DNA of 64,000 nucleotides from Kalaharituber pfeilii (Eukaryota; Ascomycota; Pezizomycetes; Pezizales; Pezizaceae). How positions within the stretch are numbered: position 1 is the first letter of the stretch; every line of letters begins with the position of its first letter. The stretch lies in the NCBI GenBank assembly GCA_015179045.1, contig WHUZ01000002.1, positions 744,001 through 808,000 of the forward strand, in the 5' to 3' direction. Positions 1 to 13,062 of this stretch are shown in pieces. A program made the translations under genes and the position numbers. The notes below the pieces were generated by a model. That model was given only the letters and a program-made list of their open reading frames with translations, searched no databases and was not told the DNA's origin.

Positions 1-97
1 ATGCCGGAGTTTACTTCAGAAAAGGTTGGGAATACAGAAGGAAACGGACACATCCATGAGTATGGAAATCGACAAACTGGAAGGCTTGGATCACCTA
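1..97. other. Left edge, no gene recognised
   Basis: The first 97 bases read open in more than one frame but show no recognisable motif. They could be the tail of a gene that starts outside the window or plain spacer. They directly flank the TA dinucleotide at 96-97 where the transposon at 98-875 is inserted. Confidence 0.4.
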
Positions 98-875
98 CAG
101 TCTACCCTTGCTATACCGGATGTCCTCTGCCTGCGACATCCGTTCCCCATACGAATCGCCCTTGCTATACCGGACGCCCTAGCAATTCCGGACCGGACAG
201 AAACCTCCAGACAAGTGCCCCCTGTCTCCATACAAATAATCTTTGCTATACCGGATGCACTAATACTAATACGTCTTAGACTACCCCATTTCACACTTGG
301 CTGCCATCACTGCTGCCACCACTGCTGCCACTACTTCTGCTATCGCTGCTGCTACTGCTGCTACCATCACTCGCTAAAATGTTGTTCAAGTAATGGCACT
401 TCGTTGCTTCTTTTTCCATGTATCATCATTTCCGAGGTTATGCTAACTGCTTATCACTTTGTTTCAAATATCTGACAGAGTAGATACAGCTACTGGTTAG
501 TCTCAAGTAATAGATTAGATACTTAGGATATCGAAGTTAAGTTAAAGTACAGTAATCTTACCAATTCATCATGAAAATGTTTACCAAATTCACTTAACCT
601 TTCTTTAGCATATTTTGGTTCTAGTCAATGTTTACATATTTGATGCTTCTCAAGGACACTTGAGGCCCGACGTTTTTCTAGATTTTGTGAGCGATGTCTT
701 TGGCTGGGTATGTGAACAAGTTGATGTTTACTTTGTTCATTTCCTAATTTCAGTAATTATTTGATTTTGCAAAATTTTATCACCCCCTTGTCTGCCAAGC
801 ATATTATTCTATATCATACCGGAATCTTGACGAAAAGTGCCAGATTTTAGCGATCCGGTATTGCAAGGTAGACTG
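98..875. mobile_element. Non-autonomous Tc1/mariner-type DNA transposon (MITE-like)
   Basis: The left end reads CAGTCTACCCTTGCTATACC from 98. The reverse complement of the right end reads CAGTCTACCTTGCAATACCG from 875. The two ends match over about 25 bases with one indel and one mismatch. The element is flanked by TA on both sides (96-97 and 876-877), the target duplication expected of the Tc1/mariner/pogo superfamily, and both ends begin CAGT. The left end also carries three direct copies of a TTGCTATACCGGA core (108-120, 162-174, 243-255), like the subterminal repeats of such elements. There is no transposase in the 778 bp, so any mobility would depend on an enzyme supplied elsewhere. A CTG/CCA-rich microsatellite lies at 301-370. 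The family name was not determined. Confidence 0.8.
301..370. repeat. CTG/CCA-rich microsatellite
   Basis: Imperfect runs of CTG, CCA and CTA triplets inside the transposon at 98-875. There is no sign that it is translated. Confidence 0.6.
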
Positions 876-877
876 TA

Positions 878-2800
878 CTGAAGAGACTAAAAGTAGACTT
901 GATGGATTTGTTGCTAGCAAAAAATCAAGCTAAAATGGACGGTGTGGTCGGTGTTATGTTCCAAAAGGTGATTTGGTAATAGAAAATCAAGCATGTCGTC
1001 CACTCGAAATTCCGGCCTGGCAAAATATATATCTATAATTCTTCTTTCTTTCTTTTCTTTGCTTTCTTTATTGTTTTGTGGTGGGATGTGTTTGTGGATA
1101 TGCACACATTCTTCTAGCATCCAGTCGTTGATATCAATCAGACGGCGTCCTTGATGCTATTGTGTTATGCAGAGAACCTAGTTTAACAAGCATCCTTCCT
1201 AGCATCTGTGCGAAATGATCAGCTGGTAAGAAGTGTGAGCCAGATCTGGTCGGCATGAACACTGCTGCAGGGTTCAACTGCTGCAGGCGCCAAGACCAGG
1301 AGCATTCGTTGCTGCTTGCAATTGTAACAGTCAAAAATAAGGATGATATTCTTGATCTCAAGTCAAAGCTATTTCTCATCTATCTACATCGACGGATGGT
1401 CAGCTATCTCTCAGTGGGGATGATCTGGCTTGGCACATGGCCCCTCTACTATAGTACAGTACTGTAGTGTGAGCATGTGCGCGGGGGGGCGGGGCGATGA
1501 CGCCGTGCAGAGATGTACGCTGGGGAGGGAGCAGTTGGGCGTGCTAGTGGGGGCCGCTGTGAGGAAGCCGAGGTATGCAACCACATGAAGAGACTGCTGC
1601 AAGACCAGCCCGGGTCCAGCCCGGGTTCATGTTCAGCTTGGCTGTTCAGCTTGGAGCGCGGGCGGAGTGCTGCGACTGCGGTCCAGAGGGCTACAAGCTT
1701 AAGCTGGGGAAGGGCGATTGCCAGCCCGACGTTACTAGTGCAGCGCAGTACTAGTACAGTACCTGTGGCATGCAGCCTAGGTTTGCCACAGAAGGCTTCC
1801 AGAACGAACCAAACAAGATGGGGCCCTGGCCCCGGTACCCCGCCATTGGCCCGTTAAACCAAAGGGAAGTATGTATATCGCCCCCGTACAAATGGAAATT
1901 AGAACACACGCGCCGCAACAAAATGCAGAGGGCACACGACAGAGGTAGGAGGCCACACTGCTGATGGTGCATCTGCGCAAGAGAATGTCAAGTAGGCTGC
2001 TTCTTGACATTCCAATATAAATGCACTTTTGGTCCGGTCCACTGCGTTTCCGGCAGCAAGGCACTTGAGCGCGGGAATGCGCATGGCATGCGTACAGGGA
2101 AGAAATCCAAGTTGGGCGCCCTCACGACTTCGCTATGATATGAGAACGTCTAAAGTGATAATCAAACATGGCGGGCTCAGCAAGGCGCCGGCCGCGGGGT
2201 CTAGTCACTTAACGGCAGGCTCAGACGAAACTGCGGCGCTCTCATCCCCCCATCCCCTGCACCTCTGCCAGCACCCGCATCATCGACTCGGTCCGGTCTA
2301 ACACTTAGAGGAAGCTGGATCCCGATACAAGGCAGGATTGCAGAGATGTTATCAGTCATTGGCCGGCAGCCCACCCCCAACGTCTGGGCTGCGATAATCA
2401 GCTCGACTTTCTCCTGCGACGGCCCCCCGCCAAGCCCCATCTTCGTACGTAAACCTCCGATGGCGAGCCAATTTCTGCGGCTAGCCATGTTCTTTGTTGC
2501 AAGAATACCGGTGCGCCCAGCACTTAGTGGAAGGAGAGAAGCGCCTGGAAGACTGGCCGTCAGCCTAGGAGAGCGGCGGACCCGGTGCGGCGGTGAGACA
2601 GACGACACGCCTGCAGAATTGATGCGAGAAGGTGGCAGGCAGCGAAGTGGCATATAAGAGGCGGTGGTTTCCGTCGAGCTCGACTTGCTCCCCAGTTTTG
2701 ATTCCTCCGCCATTGTCCATCCTCCTTCCCTCCAACTAATCCTCTGCTATTACCTGTCACCCCCAGCTGCCAGGTAGGTCTAGCTACATCTTCCCTCTAC
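878..2800. other. Gene-free stretch upstream of arginase
   Basis: I see no conserved protein or RNA in this stretch of about 1.9 kb. The open frames (for example a 170-codon one on the minus strand near 2201-2713) have no family motif and overlap each other in several frames, as expected of GC-richer spacer. A G-rich run lies near 1481-1497, and a TATA-like CATATAAGA occurs near 2650. Confidence 0.5.
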
Positions 2801-2810
2801 CCGTTCCCGC

Positions 2811-2920
2811 GATAGATAAGCTCAAGGTGTAAAGCTTCCTTCTTATCTGAAGAGATCCCTTAAACTTAGTTTTTGACCGATTGGCGCTGCAAAAGCTCCG
2901 ATCTTCCCTGCATATAAGAC
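2811..2920 (+). promoter_or_regulatory. Arginase promoter: paired GATA sites and TATA-like box
   Basis: GATAGATAAG at 2811-2820 contains a GATAAG core, and an oppositely oriented CTTATC lies at 2842-2847. A CATATAAGA TATA-like box follows at 2911-2919, about 160 bp before the start codon. Paired GATA sites are typical targets of AreA/Nit2-type nitrogen regulators, which fits a nitrogen-catabolic arginase. Binding is inferred. Confidence 0.4.
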
Positions 2921-3080
2921 CCTGAATTAGCCTCTAGCGAATCTAGACTGACATCATTCCTTTTGTTCATCTGCATCCAGCTCACTAAATTGCCACTGAA
3001 GTCTAATTTTCCACAGTCGTATTTAAAACCGTCCACACGCCAGTTGACTTCTCTTTCGATATTTATACCCTCGAGCCACA

Positions 3081-4289
3081 ATGACTACACCTTCCACAGT
3101 CACCCCCCTCTACCTTCCTTCGAAGGATCAGCTCGGGCTTGTAGCTGTCGGCTTCTCTGGAGGACAGGTTCGTTGCTCCATTGTCCTCCGTGATTTCTTG
3201 ACATAGAACACGTTCCGACATCCACTGACTTCAATTGTGTAGTGCAAGCCTGGTGTGGACGCAGCACCAGAATCTCTGATTCAAGCTGGCCTACTCGACG
3301 ACCTTCGGGGTCCCCTCGGTTATACCCTTCACTATGACGACAAGATCCACACTTATGATGATGTCCTGCCCAAGGAAGATCCGCCAATCGATGGCATGCT
3401 GAGACCGAGGACGGTGTCTGCTGTCACCGAAAAGCTCGCTTCCCAAGTGTACGAGCATGCTAAGGAAGGACGCCTTACACTCACTCTAGGAGGCGACCAT
3501 TCCGTTGCAATTGGTTCTATTGCCGGTGCTGCAAAAGCAATCAAGGAGCGCACTGGCATGGCTATGAATGTCATCTGGGTAGATGCCCACGCAGACATCA
3601 ACACCCCACAGACTTCAACTAGTGGCAATATCCACGGCATGCCATGCGCCTTCCTTACTGGGATCGCTGATCCCGATCCCGCTTTCTCTTGGTTAAGATC
3701 ATTGTATACAAATGGAGGAGCAATTGAGGCTAAGCGTCTAGTTTATATCGGTCTACGAGATGTGGATGTTCCGGAAAAGAAAATCATCCGTGATCACGGC
3801 ATCAAGGCCTTCTCCATGCATGATATTGATCGATGGGGAATTGGCCGCTGTGTGGAAATGGCGCTTGAGTATCTTGCCGGATTGGACAGGCCAGATATAA
3901 AGGGTGACGTTAAGGGAGAGGAGAGAGTTGGTGGAGGATATGTATATGAAGGATTGGGTCCAGTCTATCTCAGCCTTGATGTCGATGCGCTTGATCCAAT
4001 GTGGGCACCAAGCACTGGAACGCCCGTCAGAGGTGGCTTGACTTTACGAGAGGGTGACTTCATTTGTGAATGCGTTCACGCAACAGGCGCGCTGGTGGGA
4101 ATGGATTTGGTATGCAGCAATTCCCAAATACGCTATGAAAAGATATCACAAATACTGATTAAGTTTCGTCTCCAGGTTGAGGTGAACCCGATAGCACCGG
4201 GTTATACCCCAGAATCCATAGGCGCAAAGGAGACTGTACGAGCGGGATGCAGCTTGATACGGTGCGCATTGGGAGAGAGCTTGTTGTAG
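3081..4289 (+). CDS. CAR1: Arginase
   Basis: Hydrolyses L-arginine to ornithine and urea in cytosolic arginine catabolism. Exons are 3081-3167, 3243-4109 and 4176-4289, giving 355 residues. All junctions are GT-AG and phase 0. The binuclear manganese site is complete: GGDHS, the DAHAD of [13 protein letters not shown], and LDVDALDP near the C terminus. The fungal arginase stretch [18 protein letters not shown] follows the last of these. The ATG at 3081 is chosen because it precedes the conserved VAVGFSGGQ start of the fold and splices in frame to CKPGVDAAP. The length is slightly above the usual 300-330 residues. A double GATA site upstream suggests nitrogen control. Agmatinase and formiminoglutamase are relatives, but the motif context favours arginase. 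Confidence 0.95.
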
Positions 4290-7200
4290 AGAATAAATGG
4301 CCCATTTGCCCAAGGCTGTGAATGATTGAAAGTGTAGTTGTGTTGGGACACACTTCGTTTTATTATTATTATTATTTGTATGACGAATAGGCTTTGAGGG
4401 AGTCTTCAAGTGGGTGTCCTTTTTGTATTATTGAGCATCCTTCTTACAGGAGTTTGGGTAGAAAGCTTTGGAATTTATAACTTCAATTTGAGTGTATAGC
4501 AAGAGGAGAGATCCCATAAACAGAGTGGATACCAGAGATTTTGGGGAGCCGCGTACGCTAGCTAGGGAATATCAGATGGTAGGAAAGCTTTTACAATATC
4601 CTTACCTTACCTCTGGCCCATTAAAAGGAACAGAAAATGCTTGATTCCCTTTCCAGCCAAAGACGGCACGCTTCTATGGCGTCTAGTCGTTCCTTCCCGA
4701 AGCTACCCCTATCTCTCTACATTTATTGTCCTTGTCGGAATGTGGTCTTGATACGGCTCAACAAGACTGCAAGATCTCAAGAGAGCCTTCCTCGGAACAA
4801 TCAAGGGAACTCAGCAATACTGTTGTAACAGTCGAGTCCTGCTAGCAGTTAATTGGAGGAGAGGAGAGGAACTGGAACGATGGCTTGTGGGAGAGCTTAC
4901 GAATAATCCCGGAGGATGAATGATTCGAGCTGGAAGGTGATGCCATACAGTCACCAAGTTTTCTATGGAGTGATAGTAGCCTTGCAGCAACCTCTGGAAA
5001 CCCTTCAGAATCAGCAGGAGTTTTGGGTTGATTTTCCAGGGAACTTCAGCAATATGGGCGACAGCAGCGTGAGCATCTACAGTCACCTGCCGACTTCGCT
5101 TGCCGTCTTCGTTTGCCGTCTTCGCCTGCCGACTTCGCATACCGCGAGTTTCTCGGCGAATGACCCATTTGGAAACTTGCAGGAGGCAATGGCAAAATTT
5201 TTAGCTTCAAAGAGGGGAGGCAGAGTCTTGATATCAAGTATCGCAACTGAATTAACAGAGGAGGCACTATAGGACGATGCAGCCTGCGCAAAGGCATAGT
5301 CAACCACGTTCAGAATCCCCCAACATTTTCACAGCTTTTATGGTTTCGGATGCAGTGCAGGTAGTCGGGATAGGGAGGTCACTGAGCACGAATAGCAGGA
5401 TGGAATGAGCAAACCTAGCACCGAATTGGCGCAATCACGCAGTAGAAACAGTGTTTCTGAGGAAAGGACAATAAAGGGAAGGAATTTCTCAAGTTGTTGG
5501 AAGAAGGGAGTAGAGAAATTCTCTTCAATCTAGCAAAATTTTAAAGATAAGGTTCATAATGCCTTGAAGTTGCGCAGCTGGAAATGCCAAGCCAGAATAA
5601 GCTTGCCAGCAACCAGACGCGCCTCACCTCAGGATTACCCTGAGTGGTTACTGATTACTGTCACTCAATGTTATTACACAGTCTCCCACCCCACTATCCC
5701 CGCCATACCTACCAATGTCGCGAAAAGTAGTAAGCAAAATCCGTGCTCAGCTGAAAAATAATCATCCGTTGGCCAAGATTGTGCACGAAATTGCGTTCAA
5801 ATTAGGTTGGGGAGGCACGAGTGTGTGTGTTAATATTTCTCCTGCGCCGCAATTCTCTCTTTGATTCGCTATCTCCTTGGGATTGAGGTGGAGTTCATTG
5901 CAATTGTTATTGGCATTGTTGAAGCTAATTCCATTTCCGTGAACACCAGATTTTCCCACTCGGGCGCAAGACCATTGGACCTGGAAATACAAAGCAACAA
6001 TACAGAGCGAGGGAGGAGACGAGAGTAACAAGACCTAAACTTGCAGCATACCGCCTGCTTGGAGTAAACCCCTACACTTTTTCAGTGATTACATGGGTAT
6101 AATATTGAGACTGGGTGAGCTGGAGAAATTATGAATGTCATGGGCCTATACCTTAGATACAAAAAAAGAAAAGCATTCCTAGTGAGCTCGGATGTATCTC
6201 CGTGTGTATCATCGCCTAGGCAATAAGTTTGACTCATGAATGCCTGTGGGTCAGGCTACCATCCCGATTCGGTATATAATAGGATGTAGAAAGTACAAAG
6301 GTTAACGAAATAGTATAAACCTTGAAGGGTGGCTTCATGGGATCAACAATGAGAATTTGGGTGCTATGAAGACATTGTGTAGCAGATTTGAGTATCTTAC
6401 GCCTCACTGAGTGTCAACACAGAAAAGCAATTCAACTAAAAAAATCATGTATGGTTGGAGCCGTGGTGGCGAAAGGAATGACCACCGCATGTTGTTCATG
6501 AATGTCAAAGTCGAGATACACACCTCATCAACCAAAATGGCAATAGGAATGACCCAAACTCGAGCTCAGAGTGGCAATGGTAGTTGCTGTGGCAACCGTC
6601 CGATGTGGCATGCAATGCTGTGAACATACTCAAAAGAGGAAATATGATTTTCGGAATTGGTTTATATTATGGTGGATGAGATTCAGCTCGGAACGCGGCG
6701 AGCTATCCTTATTTAGGCGTGATGGAAATTGACGGAGGATCTGGTCCCTAGGGTATGGAACCTCTGGCGTTGACAGTTGTTCATGCCTAACGTTTGACTT
6801 TCACTACTTTGTAAAACATCTGACGATTCCTAACCGGATGTAGTGAAGTATCGCCGCTAAAATTGCGTCTTGTAGAGTGCCATCCCTGCCATTGTTTACC
6901 CGTGTGGCTGCTGCTTCTGCTTAATCGCGCAGCGAAGAAAGGTTCGCTTGCGCGCTGGGCTGGAGAGTGGAGATATCGGAGGGGGTGCATGGCAACACAC
7001 ACGCACTGCCTAGCAACCGAAACAAAACACAGCATTCTCTCTGCTGTTTTCATGTTGACGTCAAGAAGCTGCGCAGGCACCTCTTGCGTTCTTCTCGCAA
7101 TTGCAGAACATTGTTTCGATCCCAGGGCGGCTGTTTCTCGCAATGGCGCATTCTGCGGCGCAGCAGCCGCCTGGAGTTCTGTAAATCTCCTATCGTGTCC

Positions 7201-7990
7201 GTGCACTGTTGACTCCGAGAGCGGTTAAACGGACCCCGTCGTTTTTGCTCTTCAAGAGCGAACCTTCTCCAGTCCTGAACCTGGGAAGACAAACGGCTGC
7301 ACTGGCCCGCACGTTCTCCCGGCGCCTCCCCTCGTCCCCTTCCTGAGAGCAATCGGTCCCACCATCCTTCCTTGACCCCTCCCCGGCCTGCCACTGCGTA
7401 ATCTCGGGCTGTTTTCAAGAGTACAGTACCGCCCAGGGATCCTCCCAGGCCACGCATCTAGGATAAACATCAAGAGCCCAGCTCAAATTTCCGTTATGAG
7501 CCGTGAATGATCTCTTGATCCTCTCACTCTTTTTCCGAGACGAGTCTTTTTTGTTCTTTTTTTTTTGTTTTTCCTTTGCCTTTCCCTGTTTTCCCTTCGG
7601 TTCGGTTGTTTTCTTTTCTCTGCGCCGCTCAGATTGCCTGCCTGCCACTTCTGCGGATTATCCTGCCTGGCCAGTTAAGTACGCCGGTTCTGCCCTGTCG
7701 CATTGCGCAGAGCCTTAACTCCCTTTCAGAAAAAAGCATTGCATTGGCTCCGCATACAGCTGCTACTTGCTTCACGCTGCATCTACACCCCAGCAGTGAC
7801 AGGTAGCTAGCGGCCTACAGTGTTTAAACTGTTCAAGCCCCACGTCCGTACAACAGGTCCCATTAGAGTCGTCAACCTGGCACCTCTACGAAGATCTCTA
7901 CTTGCTCGCCGCAAAGAGCGAAGCAAAGACAACGAAGACGACTCAGAAGTTCAGCCTACTCCCACGATATCCTTCGGCGCGAATTGCAAA
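4290..7990. other. Long spacer between arginase and the kinase gene
   Basis: About 3.7 kb with no recognisable gene. It holds the arginase 3' region, a 13-bp minisatellite (5088-5139) and, from about 7500, a long pyrimidine-rich tract and untranslated leader of the kinase gene. Open frames of 60-140 codons occur on both strands, overlap one another and have no recognisable motif. An unrecognised small gene cannot be excluded. Confidence 0.5.
5088..5139. repeat. 13-bp minisatellite, four copies
   Basis: Four head-to-tail units of consensus TGCCGWCTTCGYY start at 5088, 5101, 5114 and 5127 and differ by only a few bases. The region is not in any supported gene. Confidence 0.85.
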
Positions 7991-10523
7991 ATGCGGGCGT
8001 CTGGAATAGAGGAACTTGCGGACAAGTACCAGGTGATGGAGGAAATTGGATGTGAGTTCAACTTCCGGCATATTAATTTGCAATTATATACTATTGTGGT
8101 CGGCGCTAATTATCACTTGGAATGGATTGTAGGTGGGAGTTTTGGTGTTGTTTACAAGGCCATTGAAAAGGATACGGGCGCCATTGTTGCCATTAAACAT
8201 GTACGGATACTTGCTAGCGAATTGCGCAAAGTTTTGCATGCATTCAATATACTTAGTCAACCAGACTACAATATACTAATCACGTACGTTACCTAGATTG
8301 ACCTGGAGTCTAGCGAAGACGACATCGCGGAAATACAACAAGAAATCGCGGTCCTGAGTACGTGCGGTAGCCAGCATGTCACAAAGTATTATGGAAGCTT
8401 TGTCAAGGGATACAAACTTTGGATCGGTCGGCACCCTCATCAACTTAGACCTTTTCTTACGATTGTACTGACTTTATTTAGTGATGGAATATCTTGGTGG
8501 AGGATCTGGAGTTGATTTGGTTAGCTCCCTAGCCATGTGCCATTAGCATGGCGAAACTAAATTTTTGTGCAGTTGAAATCAGGTCCCTTCTCGGAAGCGC
8601 AGACCGCTGCAGTATGCAAGGAGATGTTGCTAGGGCTGGACTATCTGCATAGTGAAGGAAAGATACATCGAGATATCAAAGGTAATTCTAGAGGAATATG
8701 CGTGATATGTAGATGGCCACTAATTTGTATGCGTTAAGCTGCGAATATCCTTTTCTCATCAACAGGTGCCGTCAAGCTTGCGGATTTTGGTGTCGCTACT
8801 CAACTGTCAAATATGCGGTCTATGCGGAATACTTTCGTAGGAACCCCATTCTGGATGGCCCCTGAGGTCATCCAACAATCAGGATATGATTACAAGGCAG
8901 ATATATGGTCATTGGGAATAACGGCTATGGAATTTGCAACTGGCGAGCCTCCTCATGCTCATATTCATCCGATGAAGGTCCTTTTTATAATTCCGAAGGA
9001 GCCCGCACCACGCCTGCAAGGGAACTTTAGCCCAATTTTCAAAGACTTTATTGCTCAATGTCTCATCAAAGATCCATCGAAGAGACCTAGCGCAAGAGAA
9101 CTTCTTAAGCACAAGTTCATTAGATCTGCGGGAAAGGTTGAGCTTATTCAGGAATTGATTGAGAGGAAACGAAATTGGAATGCCCGCAAGAAGGGCTCCA
9201 AGGTTGCTGAGGCGAGGAAATACCAAGAAACCCTGAAGGGAATATTTGCCAATGAAGATGAAGATGATGACAATGATGATGATGAAGATGACTCAGGATG
9301 GATCTTCGACACTGTCAAGCAGAGAGACGTGCTTGTAAGAAAGCCGCCGTATGAGGAGCTAAGGACTTTGGCCCGGAAGAATTTATCTGCCCACGACCCA
9401 CCAGTCTTGAAAACCGTTAACCTGAATCAACAACATCAAGGAGCAAAGAGGGCTCCAAGCTCTACAGTAACCAGGGATCCGCAGCTAGTCATAAAACCAG
9501 TCACAGCGAGGCCAAAGTCAACTGGAGCAAAGCTAATTACGCCTGACATGGCTATTCGTAGAGAGTGAGTGTATATGCAACGTGGAAATTGGGTGTGGAT
9601 CGCTAATGTGAGTTTTAGCAGTTTGTGTTCTACCCCGACAAGTCAGAAAGGGTATATCCATCATCAAACCCGCAGTCGAGGCCGTGTTCAGAAGGACTCG
9701 GGTGTAGGATTACCATTTGATAATGAGCCAGTAGATGTGCGGCCATATGAAGGGGTTTTCCAAGGAATATTGACTGAGGTATATCCGAGAATCTATCACT
9801 TATGAACTTGGTCTAATATCTATTTAGGTACAATCTGTGCATCTACCCCAGCATGAACAGCTGGTACTTCAACAATTAGGGGATGCATGGAGTAATCTGA
9901 GTGTCATTAGTCCTGAGCTTGAAGATATCCTGCTCCACAGATTGGCAGAGAAGCTACAAAAGCCCTTGGAATCCCCCTGCATGCAAATGCATACATCTAC
10001 ACCACTCTCGCCGCCGCGACCGCTTCCAACACCTCCTCCGGCCAGGGCCCAGCATACTAATATTGGGCAACCTCCTCCGACACCTCCTGAAGATGAGGCA
10101 GATAAATATCAACGAAAAGCTTCCAACACAAGCAATCAGAGCAGCGGCAGCAGGCCTTCCTTGTCTGGGGAAACCTGTATCGATGTTGGCCCGCCCCTTA
10201 TGTCTATTCCCAGCCCAACCGCGCATTTGCATCAAATTAAGACGCCAAAAGATCGTGAAAAGAAGCATAGAAAGCGGAGATCTTACATGGTTAGTGATAT
10301 TGATACGACAGCAAAAGTAGAGGACAGGGGCAATGAAGGTTCAAATAAAGAGAATATGAATAGCCCTACGAAAGAAGGAAAAGGGCGGAAACGAGACTCC
10401 ATTGGTCAAATTGCAAGCTATACGGAACAATTAGAGTCTATGCTATATGGACAATGGTTGAGCCGGCTAAGCTCTCGGTGGCCCTTAGCGCATGTAGGAG
10501 CTGGCGGAGGGGTTGGTAAATAA
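7991..10523 (+). CDS. STE20-family protein kinase, germinal-centre-kinase (GCK) group
   Basis: Serine/threonine kinase of about 695 residues. Exons are 7991-8051, 8133-8200, 8297-8426, 8482-8519, 8573-8681, 8739-9564, 9619-9778 and 9828-10523, and all phases agree. The kinase domain is N-terminal: glycine loop GCGSFGVV (residues 21-27), VAIK lysine 42, HRDIKAAN with Asp133, DFG Asp151 and the STE20 signature GTPFWMAPE (170-178). An N-terminal kinase followed by a long tail is the GCK layout rather than the PAK one. After the kinase come an acidic run ([13 protein letters not shown]) and a proline/serine-rich tail. Fungal relatives are the GCK-III kinases (Sid1, Nak1/Kic1 and Mst3-like) of septation and morphogenesis pathways. 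I cannot decide which paralogue this is. The first in-frame ATG just before the kinase fold is taken as the start, because an upstream extension of the frame lacks an ATG. Confidence 0.93.
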
Positions 10524-11431
10524 GGATGGATGAGAATTACCTCGGTGTGTACTTGTACTACTACTCCCACGCGATGTCACCCTCCCTGTGTACCATTACC
10601 TGATTACTTGTTCCCATTATTCTGTTCGGCGCATTTGATAAATGTGGGGTACATGGGCCTTCTGCTATGCTAATTAATTTTGAGCGGCTGAGTCTTTTTT
10701 TTTTTTTTTGTTTCCCTTTTTCTTTTGTTTTTGCGATGTGTTAGTTCATGAGTTTCCTTTGTTTACATAATGATGTTCGCGTTACGATACCTACGGTAAT
10801 GATTGCTGGAATTAATGATGTATTGGGATTGGAACTTGAAACCGAAGAGGGATATCAGGGTGTTGACTGAATTTATGGAGGATTGCGGAAGGTTATGAGG
10901 GGGTAGGAGGGCTGCGCTGAGGAAAGGAGGAACTTCATTAATGACTACTCACTGCTCACTCGTTCTCGCGGATGATGATCATTGAATGATGGGACGACTG
11001 TTTTCCGTTTTGTATCATGTATTTTAGTCACGAGACTACTTGTGTTTTTGTTATTGTTTTCAGCCAGTAATGTAGCCTTTGACCACTAGTAATGAAAAAG
11101 TAATGGGATGATGATGAATGCATAAGGAACGATAATAATGAATCGGATTAGAAGGAACTAATTTACTCTCGTGGAATTTCAATCGGAACTGTGGTATTGA
11201 CATCGGAACTAACTAGAAGACCACTTAAAGTACTGCTTGAATACGAGTTGTACCAAATAGCAGTGCTGAGACTAAGTGGACGACTTATTCAAAGTTGTAT
11301 TTGAAGTTACTTTGAAAATCAATCTGCATGCATGTTTACTGATAAGTAGCTGCAGGAGCGTTTTGTTGATGAAAGAGTCATCAACACTAGGAATAATCGC
11401 TTTTCATACCAATAAGAAAAAAGTATGTAAA

Positions 11432-11435
<4 letters not shown>

Positions 11436-11464
<29 letters not shown>
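11436..11464. repeat. Poly-T run
   Basis: An uninterrupted run of 29 T, the longest T homopolymer in the window. Confidence 0.9.
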
Positions 11465-13062
11465 GTCCAACTCAACACGCCACCTTTGCTGTGCGTATCG
11501 GATCGCGTGGTAATATGCGTGTCAATTTGTGCGCGTCCGCGATCGCATGTGCTGGACCCCTGCACTCATTTTATTACGTTGAAAGCAACGCACATACGCA
11601 CATAGATCTGACAGATCTGGTTCTGGGCCAGGGAGGATGACGAATGACGACGGATGGCTAAATAAAACTTTTGTAAAACTTTTGCGCCATTTGAAACCTT
11701 ACCTGAATGGCAAGGAAGGGTAAGTAATGGCGAGGGCTTATGGTTGTGTCTGTGAGGCGGGAAGCGGAAGGCAGAAGGCGGAAAAATAGGGATTAGGGAA
11801 ACCGTCTGTGATTCGCAAAGAACGGGAGAAACAAAGTTAGTGAACCCCAGATTGTGGTGAGTCCACAATCCGTGCGCACCTAGGGGACATGAAGTGCCGT
11901 GTGCAATCTGACTCGGGGTGCAAATAAAGGCACGGAAACGGAAGATGGTCTAGAAAATTCAAAGCATATAGCATGAGGGAACAGAGAGAGGTATGTAAGA
12001 TTAATATTTTTCACATGCATAAGGATGATGAATTACGTAAGGTACGGTCGAGTGCGATAGAAACAACGAGGTGCCCTCCTGGTTCCAAGCAAGGCCGCGT
12101 AAAGGTACGAATATGAGAGAATCTGTAAGGTTGTAGAAGCTCGGAGATGGGAGAAGTAAGAAAATGAGGGAAGGGATGAGTTCGGGATAATTCAAAGGGA
12201 TAGGATAAAGTAAATCCCGGTACTTGATAGCGGATCGCAATGGGATAAAAATGTGTTCTCTTGCCCAGACTCTATTCTGTACTTACCTAACACTGCAGTT
12301 GCAGTGCCAGTTAAGATAGTCTCGTAACCACAGTTAAGAGAATATACCCTACTCGAACCTACTTTCGTGTGCCGCTTTTCTCTTGCTTCAACTTCGAGTT
12401 GTCCCTCTGTTCCTCTCTTCCTGCTCCTGCCATGTCTATCTAGCTTTCTCTTTTCACTTTTTTTTTTTTTTTGTAATGCCTCCATAAAATAGTTCGCTAT
12501 CCTCCACACTGAACACCCGTGCTCGAGGGTCGGTGGACCACCTGGGACCTTGCCCCCCAGTGATTCTTAAGGAGGAGGTAATCGCTGTTCATATCAACGG
12601 GAACAAGGAATACAAAACTTTCGTTTGGGAACTTTTTTTGACTGCCTTCATCAAAGGCTTTCCGGTGTTCTCCGAGCATAGCGGTCAAATTGGTCTCGTG
12701 CGATTATGCTAGTGTTATTTGGAAGAAGAGAATTATCATTATAAAGGACCACGGAGTCAAAACATCTGGGCCTTGGTAGTAAAGATTCCGCGGTTTTCCC
12801 CTCATGAGCCCTGCGAGTTTTTCTGGCAGCGAGATCCCCTCCCGTATCTGCGCGAATGCACTTATCGCTATTGTTAGGCCCGAGAAACTGTCTAATTTTC
12901 TCCGGATAGTCACTCTGGAACAGAGCGTGTGGAGTACCTTCATTTTGAAAATATGGCCTTGCAGAGCCTTGGTAGAGGGTATGAGCTTAAGGCTCTGGTT
13001 TGATTCTTTGGTCGTAAATCTCTGCTTGATACGAAGCACTGCTCGTACACCATTCCACTCTT

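Noticed and set aside
2201..2713. 170-codon open frame on the minus strand upstream of arginase
   Set aside because: No recognisable domain, Ser/Pro/Arg-rich as in GC-biased spacer, and overlapped by an equally open frame on the plus strand.
7050..7457. Overlapping open frames of 120-140 codons on both strands upstream of the kinase
   Set aside because: Mutually overlapping in several frames with no motif. The region looks like a promoter and leader.
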